Source: Pseudomonas sp.
Lineage (GTDB): Bacteria > Pseudomonadota > Gammaproteobacteria > Pseudomonadales > Pseudomonadaceae
NCBI GenBank assembly: GCA_007117785.1
Contig: SKFV01000341.1
Location: forward strand, 1-5,266
DNA length: 5,266 nucleotides
Direction: 5' to 3'
Every line of letters begins with the position of its first letter. The first letter of the stretch is position 1. Under the pieces are notes generated by a model. That model made no database searches. It was not told the DNA's origin and was given only the letters and a program-made list of their open reading frames with translations. The position numbers and the translations under genes were made by a program. Shown here in pieces: positions 1-5,266 of this stretch.

Positions 1-60
1 GATCGAACCGCCGACCCTCTGCTTGTAAGGCAGATGCTCTCCCAGCTGAGCTAATCACCC
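1..60 (-). tRNA. tRNA-Val (anticodon UAC), 3' end cut by the window edge
   Basis: Read on the minus strand from position 60, the sequence folds as a tRNA. It has acceptor 5' strand GGGTGAT, TA, D-stem GCTC/GAGC around loop AGCTGGGA, anticodon stem TCTGC/GCAGA around loop CTTACAA, variable loop GGGTC, T-stem 5' strand GGCGG and T-loop TTCGATC. The 60 bases account exactly for these elements. The 3' T-stem strand, 3' acceptor strand, discriminator base and CCA lie outside the window. The anticodon TAC (positions 27-25) decodes GUA and other GUN valine codons. The gene is divergent from rdgC and has its own promoter at 83-111. Identity is nearly certain; only the missing end is unseen. Confidence 0.96.
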
Positions 61-82
61 ATTTGCTCTCGAAGTGGGGCGC

Positions 83-111
83 ATTATGGGCACCTTTTAC
101 TTCTCTGGCAA
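83..111 (-). promoter_or_regulatory. Sigma70-type promoter of tRNA-Val
   Basis: On the minus strand, TTGCCA (111-106, 5/6 match to the -35 consensus) is separated by exactly 17 nt from CATAAT (88-83, 5/6 match to the -10 consensus). The stretch just downstream of the -10 (GCGCCCC) is a GC-rich discriminator, typical of stable-RNA promoters under stringent (ppGpp) control. The DNA upstream of the -35 (about 112-135) is rich in A/T tracts and could act as an UP element. Transcription would start near 75-77, giving a leader of about 15 nt before the mature tRNA 5' end at 60. Elements are seen; function and stringent control are inferred. Confidence 0.72.
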
Positions 112-308
112 TACCTTTTTCAAATTTTTTTCAGGTGTATTTCAATGCCTTACCCCAACACTGCAAATCTTGCCAGCAGCCTGCCGTCCGCTATGGGTAT
201 TCCGCCCAAAGACTGGCGAGCGGGCGGCGAGTCAGGCACTATTTGCTGCCCTGCCGCTCTCCGGCAGCACCCTTTCAGCTATTTTCACTACGCAACAAGG
301 AATGCTTC
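112..308 (+). other. rdgC upstream region and leader with alternative hairpins
   Basis: This non-coding stretch lies between the tRNA-Val promoter and rdgC. No convincing promoter for rdgC was found. The best guess is TTGCCA (170-175) with a poor -10 TATGGG (192-197) at 16 nt spacing. Near the gene, CTGCCG (251-256) pairs with CGGCAG (262-267) around a 5-nt loop. Alternatively, TGCTGCC (244-250) pairs with GGCAGCA (263-269) around a 12-nt loop. The two stems share their 3' strand, so only one can form at a time. No LexA-type SOS box is visible. The rdgC reading frame stays open back to 63, but the translated extension does not resemble RdgC and is best read as non-coding. Confidence 0.45.
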
Positions 309-1226
309 ATGTGGTTTCGCAACGTGCTGTTCTACCGTTTCAATCAAGCTGTACCCTTTTCTGAAGAGCAGTTGCTCGCGGCGCTTGACGAGCGCCCTGC
401 CCGTCCCTGCGGCAGCCAGGAGCAACTGACTCTCGGTTGGACTTCACCCTTTGGTCGCCACTCGGAAAACCGCCTGCAAGTTGCTGAAGGCATCTGGTTG
501 ATCGCCATGCGCAAGGAAGAGCGCATTCTACCCAGCAGCGTGATCAAGGATGCACTCACCGAAAAGGTTGAAGAAATCGAAGCACGTGACGCGCGCAAGG
601 TCTATCGCAAGGAGCGAGACACGCTCAAGGACGATATTGTCCAGTCGTTGTTGCCGCGCGCCTTTACCCGCAATCGCACCACCCTTGCCTGTATATCACC
701 AGCGAACGGCTGGCTCGCAGTCGACAGTGCCAGTCTTAAAACCGCCGAAGACCTGCTCAACTTGCTGCGCGAAAGTACCGGCAGCCTTCCCGTGCGGCCG
801 CTTACCGTCAAAATTGCCCCCGCTGCCTGCATGACAGATTGGGTCCGTCAGGGTACAGCTCCGGAGCAACTGGTTATCGGCGATGAATGCGAACTGAAGG
901 ATACCCATGAGGATGGTGGCGTAATCCGCTGCAAGCGCCAGGACCTGTCCAGTGACGAGATTCAGCAACACCTGACGGCTGGCAAACAGGTATGCCAGCT
1001 AGCCCTGCAGTGGGAGGAAAAACTGAGCTTTACCCTGGATGACAAGCTGACAGTCAAGCGCCTGCGTTTTGAGGATGTGCTGCTCGATGCCGCTGATGAA
1101 GCAGCCGGGGATGATAAGGCCTCTCAGCTCGATGCGAGTTTTGCCATCATGGCCGCTACGCTGGAAAGTCTTTTACCCCTGCTGGGTACTGCCTTTGGTG
1201 GCGAAGATGAACCTCAGGGTATCTGA
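309..1226 (+). CDS. rdgC: Recombination-associated protein RdgC
   Basis: Encodes 305 residues, close to the usual family length of about 300. RdgC is a nucleoid-associated, ring-shaped dimer that encircles double-stranded DNA without sequence specificity. It restrains RecA-promoted strand exchange and becomes important when replication restart is impaired. Recognised by the N-terminal MWFRN start, the RKEERILPSSVIKDAL block (about 68-83), LLPRAFTRNRTT (114-125), the DSAS..KTAEDLL stretch (139-150), GSLPVRPL (158-165), and the C-terminal block EDGGVIRCKRQDL...HLTAGK...KRLRFED (201-256). The ATG at 309 is chosen because the protein then begins like known RdgC and AAGGA (297-301) sits 7 nt upstream. 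The frame is open further upstream, but that extension has no family similarity. The gene is convergent with the secretion operon and divergent from tRNA-Val. Confidence 0.97.
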   Translation: MWFRNVLFYRFNQAVPFSEEQLLAALDERPARPCGSQEQLTLGWTSPFGRHSENRLQVAEGIWLIAMRKEERILPSSVIKDALTEKVEEIEARDARKVYRKERDTLKDDIVQSLLPRAFTRNRTTLACISPANGWLAVDSASLKTAEDLLNLLRESTGSLPVRPLTVKIAPAACMTDWVRQGTAPEQLVIGDECELKDTHEDGGVIRCKRQDLSSDEIQQHLTAGKQVCQLALQWEEKLSFTLDDKLTVKRLRFEDVLLDAADEAAGDDKASQLDASFAIMAATLESLLPLLGTAFGGEDEPQGI

Positions 1227-1244
1227 CCCGGGTCTAACCGCAAG

Positions 1245-1279
1245 CTATCCACAATATCTGTGGATAAGCTTGTGGAAAG
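1245..1279. promoter_or_regulatory. Cluster of three DnaA-box-like sites
   Basis: Box 1 (1245-1253, plus strand) is CTATCCACA, with one mismatch to TTWTNCACA. Box 2 (1259-1267, minus strand) reads TTATCCACA, a perfect match. Box 3 (1271-1279, minus strand) reads CTTTCCACA, with one mismatch. Boxes 1 and 2 face each other across 5 nt, forming an 8-bp inverted repeat (TATCCACA/TGTGGATA). Boxes 2 and 3 point the same way and are 3 nt apart. Both imperfect boxes differ from consensus only in the first base. DnaA, the replication initiator, binds such 9-mers at origins, at regulatory loci and in some promoters. Neither neighbouring gene starts here, so simple promoter control is unlikely. The inverted repeat could alternatively act as an RNA hairpin at the end of the rdgC transcript. 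Confidence 0.55.
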
Positions 1280-1327
1280 CGCTGTTGAACTGCCACACAA
1301 GCTACATATCATGGGGCTGCGACTCAG

Positions 1328-1353
1328 ATTGATTAAATTTTAATCAATTAAAA
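1328..1353. repeat. Overlapping AT-rich palindromes
   Basis: ATTGATTAAA (1328-1337) and its exact reverse complement TTTAATCAAT (1339-1348) flank a single T, giving 10-bp arms. A second inverted repeat, TTTTAAT (1338-1344) and ATTAAAA (1347-1353) with a 2-nt centre, shares half of the first. The tract could be an easily melted DNA element, a site for a dimeric regulator, or part of a bidirectional terminator. The sequence alone does not decide between these. Confidence 0.6.
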
Positions 1354-1362
1354 TTACTTTAA

Positions 1363-1375
1363 AATCAATGGCTTA
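1363..1375 (+). promoter_or_regulatory. Putative IHF binding site
   Basis: The 13-mer AATCAATGGCTTA fits the IHF consensus WATCAANNNNTTR at every fixed position. It sits at the end of the AT-rich tract, about 84 bp from the last DnaA box. A-rich DNA precedes it, as is common at real IHF sites. IHF bends DNA sharply at origins and at DnaA-regulating loci. The consensus is short and can occur by chance in AT-rich DNA, so confidence is limited. Confidence 0.4.
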
Positions 1376-1490
1376 AGGTTAATCACTAAAAAAGCACCAG
1401 CCCAACAGGTATTTCAGCTGTTTCTTTATGGAATCACCAGCCTGTGCACAGCTTGCGCGCATGAATAGTCGTTCAGCCCTGTTTTGGCCT

Positions 1491-2111
1491 TCAGCTTGCC
1501 CCGTTCTGGCGCTCCAGCCAGACTCTGGCATCGGCAGCGGCCGAGCTGCGCGGATAAGCGCTGACAACATACTCCATGCGCGTCCTGGCTTCGACCATGT
1601 CGCCACTATCGGCACTGAAGCGGGCCAGACGATACTCCGAGCGCGCCATGCCTTCATGGATTTCTTCCAGACGAGGCGCTACGTTCTGGCGATAGCTTGA
1701 TTCGGGATAATTACGAACAAAGCGCACCAGCCGCGCATGCGCATCACGACCCGTCTCCAGTCGCTGACGATCATCCCCTTGTTCCAGCTCGAAACGCAGC
1801 ACGCCGGCCAGCGCCCAGAGGTATTCGCTGTAGTCAGCATGGTCGACATCATCAAAGTCGTCACGAAACCCCTGGAGCAGGCGCTCGGTCAGCGCCAGAT
1901 TGGCCTGCTGCAAGCAGGCAAAGGCTGCCTCCTGGTGCAGCTGGGGATCACGCGAACGCCTTACCTGATCGGCCAGAGGCCGGTCACAAACGCCCATACT
2001 CAACTTGGCTCGCGCTTCAGTCGCTTGCTCCTGATTGACCTTCGGACTACCACCCGTGCTGGCACAACCTGCCAGTACGCCAACAGCCACTATCCACCAA
2101 AGTTGTTTCAT
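1491..2111 (-). CDS. BamD/TPR-like outer-membrane lipoprotein at the end of the gsp operon
   Basis: A 206-residue predicted lipoprotein. Residues 1-15 form a short signal peptide with lipobox LAGC, and Cys16 is the lipidated residue. Ala at +2 predicts sorting to the outer membrane. The C-terminal half resembles BamD/TPR proteins: HARLVRFVRNYPESSYRQ (125-142) and a helical repeat SEYRLARFSADSGDMVEART (158-177) followed by VVSAYPRSSAAADARVWL (182-199). It is shorter than BamD (about 245 residues) and lacks its clear N-terminal TPR units, so it is a relative and not BamD itself. Cys42 and Cys66 could form a disulphide. The frame also opens at TTG (2114), but the ATG at 2111 has AAGGA 6 nt upstream. 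It lies 9 nt after gspN, in the same operon. Lipoprotein identity is firm; a role in type II secretion is inferred from position. A pilotin-like or secretin-assembly role is one possibility. Confidence 0.85.
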   Translation of the reverse strand: MKQLWWIVAVGVLAGCASTGGSPKVNQEQATEARAKLSMGVCDRPLADQVRRSRDPQLHQEAAFACLQQANLALTERLLQGFRDDFDDVDHADYSEYLWALAGVLRFELEQGDDRQRLETGRDAHARLVRFVRNYPESSYRQNVAPRLEEIHEGMARSEYRLARFSADSGDMVEARTRMEYVVSAYPRSSAAADARVWLERQNGAS

Positions 2112-2117
2112 CAATCA

Positions 2118-2123
2118 TCCTTA
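2118..2123 (-). promoter_or_regulatory. Shine-Dalgarno of the lipoprotein gene overlapping the gspN stop
   Basis: On the minus strand TAAGGA (2123-2118) contains both the gspN stop codon TAA and the AAGGA ribosome-binding site, with 6 nt to the ATG at 2111. This placement favours the ATG over the adjacent in-frame TTG at 2114 and suggests that translation of the lipoprotein is coupled to termination on gspN. Confidence 0.7.
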
Positions 2124-2873
2124 CTGCAATTGGGCCTGCCAGTGAATCCAGCCCTGGGCATCCGGCTGGCCGAGCATCTGCAAACCAGCAACCAGACCGG
2201 GTTCGGCATCGGGTCTTGCCTGCAGGCGTGTATCAAGATGCATCGGTTGGCCGGGTCGCCAACGGGCATTTCCCTGAAGCCCCAAGGGCCCACCCTGATC
2301 ATCCAGATCCAAGGTCATCCAGCCATCGTTGTGCCCCAGACTGGCACTTAAATCACCCAGTGCCAAGGGTTGTGGCAAGCCTCCGGCGGCACCCTGCCAA
2401 ATCAGTCGGCCCTCGGCGGCGACCACCTGATCCATATCAACCAGTTCAAGTCGCGGCACATCAAGCAGCCAACTGCCCGCCAGAATAAAGGGGGCACGGT
2501 TCAGTTCGGCCATGGTGGCCGCATTGAGTTCACCGCGCACATCCTGCAATAGAATGCGCCGAGCGCCTATCAACAAATTGGCGTTGACCTGGCCATTACG
2601 CGGCTGCCAGACCAGATCGAGGCCAATATTGCCACGCAACAGGCCTGCAGGTCGCCAGTCCCATTGCAGCCCGCCCTGATCCACTCGATCAACAGTCATA
2701 CTGGCAACCTGCCCGCGCCATAATGTGCCACTCAGGCCAGACAACTCGACCTCGGCGGGTAAGCTGGGAGACACGCGCTTCCATACCACACTGGCCGGCA
2801 ACTGCCAGACCAGCGCCAACAGATAAAGAGCCAGCGACAACCAGAGAATAAGCTTGATACCGGGTGCCTTCAT
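2121..2873 (-). CDS. gspN: Type II secretion system protein N (GspN)
   Basis: A 250-residue bitopic inner-membrane protein with an N-terminal membrane segment at about 7-25 (KLILWLSLALYLLALVWQL); the rest is periplasmic and beta-rich. Family hallmarks are LSGLSGTLWRGQ (44-55), the following WDWRPAGLL (71-79) and the C-terminal LDTRLQARPDAEPGLVAGLQ...LGQPDAQG (213-241). GspN is an accessory component found in only some type II secretion systems; its exact role is poorly defined, and it is often dispensable. Its ATG overlaps the gspM stop codon by 4 bp (ATGA), with GGAG 8 nt upstream. It is followed directly by the lipoprotein gene. Family assignment is firm, based on length, topology, motifs and position after gspM. 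Confidence 0.9.
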   Translation of the reverse strand: MKAPGIKLILWLSLALYLLALVWQLPASVVWKRVSPSLPAEVELSGLSGTLWRGQVASMTVDRVDQGGLQWDWRPAGLLRGNIGLDLVWQPRNGQVNANLLIGARRILLQDVRGELNAATMAELNRAPFILAGSWLLDVPRLELVDMDQVVAAEGRLIWQGAAGGLPQPLALGDLSASLGHNDGWMTLDLDDQGGPLGLQGNARWRPGQPMHLDTRLQARPDAEPGLVAGLQMLGQPDAQGWIHWQAQLQ

Positions 2874-3355
2874 TGCTGTGGCTCCACCAGAACACGAGCC
2901 GAGACCTTGCCCGTCTCACCGCTGACATCGACAGACAGTTGGCTTATCTGCAACCCATGGCGGCGTTCAAGCTCACCCAGCCAGCCAACCAGGGCATCAA
3001 AGCCGACACCATCAAACCACAGCCGGGCACCTTCGGATTCTGGCTGCACCCGCTCCAGTGGCTGGCGAATGCCGGCAGCATTGGCCGACACTTCCACCAG
3101 AGTCAGTACCGAACCGTTACTCTCGCGTGCCCGACTACCTTGCTGCATATTGGACCGCCGCCGCACCTGATCTGCCTGTTGCTGCATCCAGGCCACATCA
3201 GTCGACAAGCTGCTGACTTGCGCCTTTAAATTGCTACGCTTGTTGCTCAATGGTTCCCAGACCATAAGCCAAAGCACCATGACGGCCAGAACAACCAGGC
3301 CAGCGATAACAATAATCCGTTCGCGAGGCGCCAGCCCCGCCCACCAGACATTCAT
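2870..3355 (-). CDS. gspM: Type II secretion system protein M (GspM/XcpZ)
   Basis: A 161-residue inner-membrane assembly-platform protein. A short cytoplasmic N-terminus (MNVWWAGLAPRER) is followed by one membrane segment (about 14-33). A coiled-coil-like stretch (about 38-65, SNKRSNLKAQVSSLSTDVAWMQQQ and onward) then leads to a periplasmic ferredoxin-like domain (about 80-158). The segment LWFDGVGFDALVGWLGELERRHGLQISQLSVD (112-143) is typical of GspM. GspM binds GspL and helps couple the GspE ATPase to pseudopilus growth. The ATG overlaps the gspL stop codon (ATGA). A strong AAGGAG (3367-3362) lies 6 nt upstream inside the end of gspL, pointing to coupled translation. Length matches the family. 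Confidence 0.94.
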   Translation of the reverse strand: MNVWWAGLAPRERIIVIAGLVVLAVMVLWLMVWEPLSNKRSNLKAQVSSLSTDVAWMQQQADQVRRRSNMQQGSRARESNGSVLTLVEVSANAAGIRQPLERVQPESEGARLWFDGVGFDALVGWLGELERRHGLQISQLSVDVSGETGKVSARVLVEPQQ

Positions 3356-4599
3356 GACTCACTCCTTTGCACACGCAAGCGGGCACTGACCCCGTCGCTG
3401 GTGGAATCAGCTCCCTGCAAGCTTTCACTGATTCCGGCTTTTTCACCCAGCGCAGCGCGAATGCTTTCCAGCTCGGCGAATGAGGCTACTTTCAATTCGA
3501 GATCAACCCCGCTCAACGTCCCGCGTAAACTGACCACCTCAGCCTCTTCATGCGCTTTGACCACCTGCAACACATCATGCATCAAAGGCCCCATGCTGGG
3601 CCCGCCAGCGCTGGCGGCTCCACCACTCAAGGCGGCACGGAATTGCTCTACCGGATCCACTGGAGGCGTCGTCGGCAACGAATTGGAGAATATCTGCAGC
3701 ATCTGTACTTGCAACCGTTCACGTTCACGGTCCAGGGCGCGCCATTCAAGGGCTACCTGACCCAGTGCCAGTACCACCACAGCAGCTGCCAAGCCCATCA
3801 CCGGGCGCAGCTTTCGCCATGGCGGCGCGGCCATACTGGCCGCATAAGGACCGGTCAGCAGGTTGCAGGGAGGGTTACTCACCATTAGCCGTCGTAACAG
3901 AGCTGACCAGTCCTGGGTATCGGCAGGCTGCTCACTGACCAGCCCCCCCGCTTCAAGGTTAAATTGCTCCGCTGACAGACCAGCCAATTCAATTGCCAAT
4001 TCGGGCTCGGCATGCAATCGACGCTGTAACCAGAAACCAACCAGTGCAGGTTCCATCAGTTGGGGTTCCTGGTCCGCAGCAGCAACTATTGTCTGTACTT
4101 GCCCGTCCGGCCACTGGCATTCGCTCAGGCGCAAACCCGCCTCGGGTGCTTGCCCGGCAAACAGGCGAGGCGCTGGCACTATGGCCTCCAGCCGCCAGCC
4201 CGGCTGTTGCAGCAACACCTGCCATTGCTCCACACGGCTATGGCTGACCACTGCAGCGACCAGCTTGTCACCGGTCGTACGTGGCCCGGCAACAAAATGC
4301 AGGCCGTCGATATCTTCGCTTAGTTGATCTTCCAGGGCATAGGGCAGTGCTGCTCGCAATGCGGCACCACGGCGAACCGGCATACTGATACGGTAAAGGC
4401 TGACCGAAGTAGCAGGCGCCAGCGCCCTGATACGTTCCTGTGGAAAGCGCGCGTGCAAATCCGCCAGGCTATCGACGCCCTGGGCAATCAGGCTGCCATC
4501 ACGCTCCAACTGCCACCAACATGCAGTGGGTGGCGCGACCTCGGCGTCAACGTCAGCATCAGGTGCTGGCAGATTGTCCGGCAGTAACACTATCAGCAT
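3352..4599 (-). CDS. gspL: Type II secretion system protein L (GspL/XcpY)
   Basis: A 415-residue bitopic inner-membrane protein. The cytoplasmic actin-like domain (about 1-250) recruits the GspE ATPase in this family. It contains the characteristic LPYALEDQLSEDIDGLHFV (85-103) and ends in NLLTG (246-250). One membrane segment follows (about 264-286, LRPVMGLAAAVVVLALGQVALEW). Then come a charged, probably coiled-coil stretch (287-303) and a periplasmic ferredoxin-like domain (about 335-412) that pairs with GspM. Between them, residues 325-335 are rich in Gly, Ala and Ser and look like a flexible linker. The ATG at 4599 lies 15 nt after the gspK stop codon, with ACGGA 7 nt upstream as a modest ribosome-binding site. 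The length fits the family (about 380-420). Its stop codon overlaps the start of gspM. Confidence 0.95.
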   Translation of the reverse strand: MLIVLLPDNLPAPDADVDAEVAPPTACWWQLERDGSLIAQGVDSLADLHARFPQERIRALAPATSVSLYRISMPVRRGAALRAALPYALEDQLSEDIDGLHFVAGPRTTGDKLVAAVVSHSRVEQWQVLLQQPGWRLEAIVPAPRLFAGQAPEAGLRLSECQWPDGQVQTIVAAADQEPQLMEPALVGFWLQRRLHAEPELAIELAGLSAEQFNLEAGGLVSEQPADTQDWSALLRRLMVSNPPCNLLTGPYAASMAAPPWRKLRPVMGLAAAVVVLALGQVALEWRALDRERERLQVQMLQIFSNSLPTTPPVDPVEQFRAALSGGAASAGGPSMGPLMHDVLQVVKAHEEAEVVSLRGTLSGVDLELKVASFAELESIRAALGEKAGISESLQGADSTSDGVSARLRVQRSES

Positions 4600-4614
4600 A
4601 ATCTTGTCCGTCTC

Positions 4615-5266
4615 TCAGGGCTCGCAAGCCGTTTGTTCGCGCATAACCGCAATGCCATTGGGCGCATCCAGCAGGGTGCATTGGTAAAAACGCCGATCTG
4701 CAAATTCGGCAATAATCTGCAGTCGCATAAACCAGGGTTCCTGGTCGCCAGCGCTGCGTCCGGCAAACACTTCCTGCATCAACTCGTTACTACGATTCAG
4801 GTCAATCGGACTGGCGCGTCCGGGGTAAGCCGTAATATAGGGTGCCAGCGCCAGCCAGGCCTCTTCATTCATGCCGGGTAAATTGGCCAACTCTGCAGCG
4901 AGCAAAAAGCTGCGATTACCCGAGACTCTTGGCGGCTCCTGCAAGCGGTAGCGCGGATCATCCGATTCACCATCCATCCAGTCAGTAATTGCGACTGCCA
5001 ACAGGGCGCCGCTGGGCATATCTACCCCGGTTTCCTGCCCCACCCGATCAACCAACCGGGCAAAATACCCCTGCTCGGTTTCATCTGCCTCGGCCAGCGC
5101 ATTCAGGTTGTAGCGGCACTGCATATCATCCAGGGTGGCCTGCAAGCGCACCGAATCGACATCAAAAGGCAGGGTTGGCGAGCGGCAGGTTTCCCAGATC
5201 AGGTCTTCCGGGCCATCCACCTGTTCCAGCAGTTGCAACACCATCTTTTCCGCGCCAAGAGCGATA
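4615..5266 (-). CDS. gspK: Type II secretion minor pseudopilin GspK/XcpX (N-terminus missing)
   Basis: The frame is open through the right edge; 216 residues are visible, starting IALGAEKMV. The prepilin-peptidase signal and hydrophobic helix (perhaps 40 residues) are off the window. GspK is the large minor pseudopilin that, with GspI and GspJ, caps the pseudopilus tip. Support comes from IALGAEKMVLQLLE (visible 1-14), the DDMQCRYNLNAL block (46-57; families have D..GRFNLNNL), ITDWMDGESD (93-102) and ELANLPGMNEEAWLALAPYITAYP (125-148). The C-terminal pattern is MRLQIIAEFADRRFYQCTLL (180-199). The usual GAEDxxY motif after the DW.D segment is not seen, and the INVNTA-type motif is replaced by IDLNRSN (154-160). 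It is therefore a divergent GspK. The methionine at 5244 is internal and not the start. The gene lies 15 nt before gspL. Confidence 0.88.
   Translation of the reverse strand, partial: IALGAEKMVLQLLEQVDGPEDLIWETCRSPTLPFDVDSVRLQATLDDMQCRYNLNALAEADETEQGYFARLVDRVGQETGVDMPSGALLAVAITDWMDGESDDPRYRLQEPPRVSGNRSFLLAAELANLPGMNEEAWLALAPYITAYPGRASPIDLNRSNELMQEVFAGRSAGDQEPWFMRLQIIAEFADRRFYQCTLLDAPNGIAVMREQTACEP

Larger units (their letters stand above)
1227..1490. other. Convergent intergenic region with origin-like motifs
   Basis: This 264-bp gap separates the 3' ends of rdgC and the minus-strand lipoprotein gene, and no protein gene was seen in it. It holds a DnaA-box cluster (1245-1279), an AT-rich palindromic tract (only 5 G/C in 1331-1370, and 15 G/C in 1321-1390), an IHF consensus match (1363-1375) and a 10-bp palindrome CTGTGCACAG (1442-1451). 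Clear intrinsic terminators are absent. A T6 run on the minus strand (1393-1388) follows only a weak, mismatched stem. The pair AACAG/CTGTT (1404-1408/1418-1422) followed by TTTCTTTA is a weak candidate for stopping rdgC transcription. The 8-mer CACCAGCC is directly repeated at 1395-1402 and 1435-1442. Confidence 0.6.

Noticed and set aside
1..60. tRNA gene as an integration site for a mobile element
   Set aside because: The tRNA 3' end, where such att sites lie, is outside the window, and no integrase, repeat of the tRNA end or mobile gene is visible.
63..308. N-terminal extension of the rdgC frame upstream of 309
   Set aside because: The extension has no RdgC similarity, overlaps the tRNA-Val promoter, and the ATG at 309 has a well-placed AAGGA and gives the family's normal N-terminus and length.
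1388..1422. Intrinsic terminator for the gsp operon at the minus-strand T6 run
   Set aside because: The only stem before the T-run (AACAGC with GCTGGT) has a mismatch, a 15-nt loop and 2 extra bases before the T-run. It is too weak to list as a terminator, though transcription may still end in this region.
2112..2114. TTG start for the lipoprotein gene
   Set aside because: The adjacent ATG at 2111 has better Shine-Dalgarno spacing and gives an ordinary lipoprotein signal peptide; the TTG would add only one residue.
1737..2351. 204-codon plus-strand open frame across the lipoprotein and gspN genes
   Set aside because: It is antisense to two well-supported genes, spans their junction and its translation shows no recognisable family; it is a reading-frame shadow.
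3863..4327. 154-codon plus-strand open frame inside gspL
   Set aside because: It lies antisense to gspL, has low-complexity Ser/Cys/Arg-rich composition and no recognisable domain; a shadow of GC-rich coding sequence.
1..5266. CRISPR arrays, insertion sequences, toxin-antitoxin or phage-defence genes
   Set aside because: No regularly spaced repeats, transposase or defence-protein motifs were seen on either strand; the genes are housekeeping or secretion genes.

Overview
The window looks like chromosomal DNA from a gammaproteobacterium close to the Pseudomonas/Halopseudomonas group. The reasons are the strong match of the recombination protein RdgC to its Pseudomonas form (as I remember it), a typical gammaproteobacterial tRNA-Val(UAC), Xcp-type type II secretion genes and consensus TTATCCACA DnaA boxes. 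Genus-level placement is inference; no database search was possible.

Left side (1-1226): a tRNA-Val gene on the minus strand runs off the left edge. It has a good sigma70-type promoter between it and rdgC. rdgC reads to the right, with a leader of roughly 200 nt or less that contains two mutually exclusive hairpins.

Middle (1227-1490): this gap lies between two convergent genes, so it should need no promoters. It nevertheless holds a tight cluster of three DnaA-box-like 9-mers (one perfect), a very AT-rich palindromic stretch and an exact match to the IHF consensus. This arrangement resembles replication-control loci such as origins or DnaA-titrating or DnaA-reactivating sites. It is the most unusual part of the window.

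Right side (1491-5266): the distal end of a type II secretion (general secretory pathway) operon on the minus strand, in the order gspK (5' end missing), gspL, gspM, gspN, then a BamD/TPR-like outer-membrane lipoprotein. gspL-gspM and gspM-gspN overlap by 4 bp (ATGA), and the other junctions are 15 and 9 nt, so the five genes are very likely co-transcribed and translationally coupled. GspK is the minor pseudopilin at the pilus tip. GspL and GspM form the inner-membrane assembly platform that links the ATPase GspE to the pseudopilus. GspN is an accessory inner-membrane protein. The terminal lipoprotein is not a standard gsp gene and is a candidate accessory factor, for example for secretin assembly.
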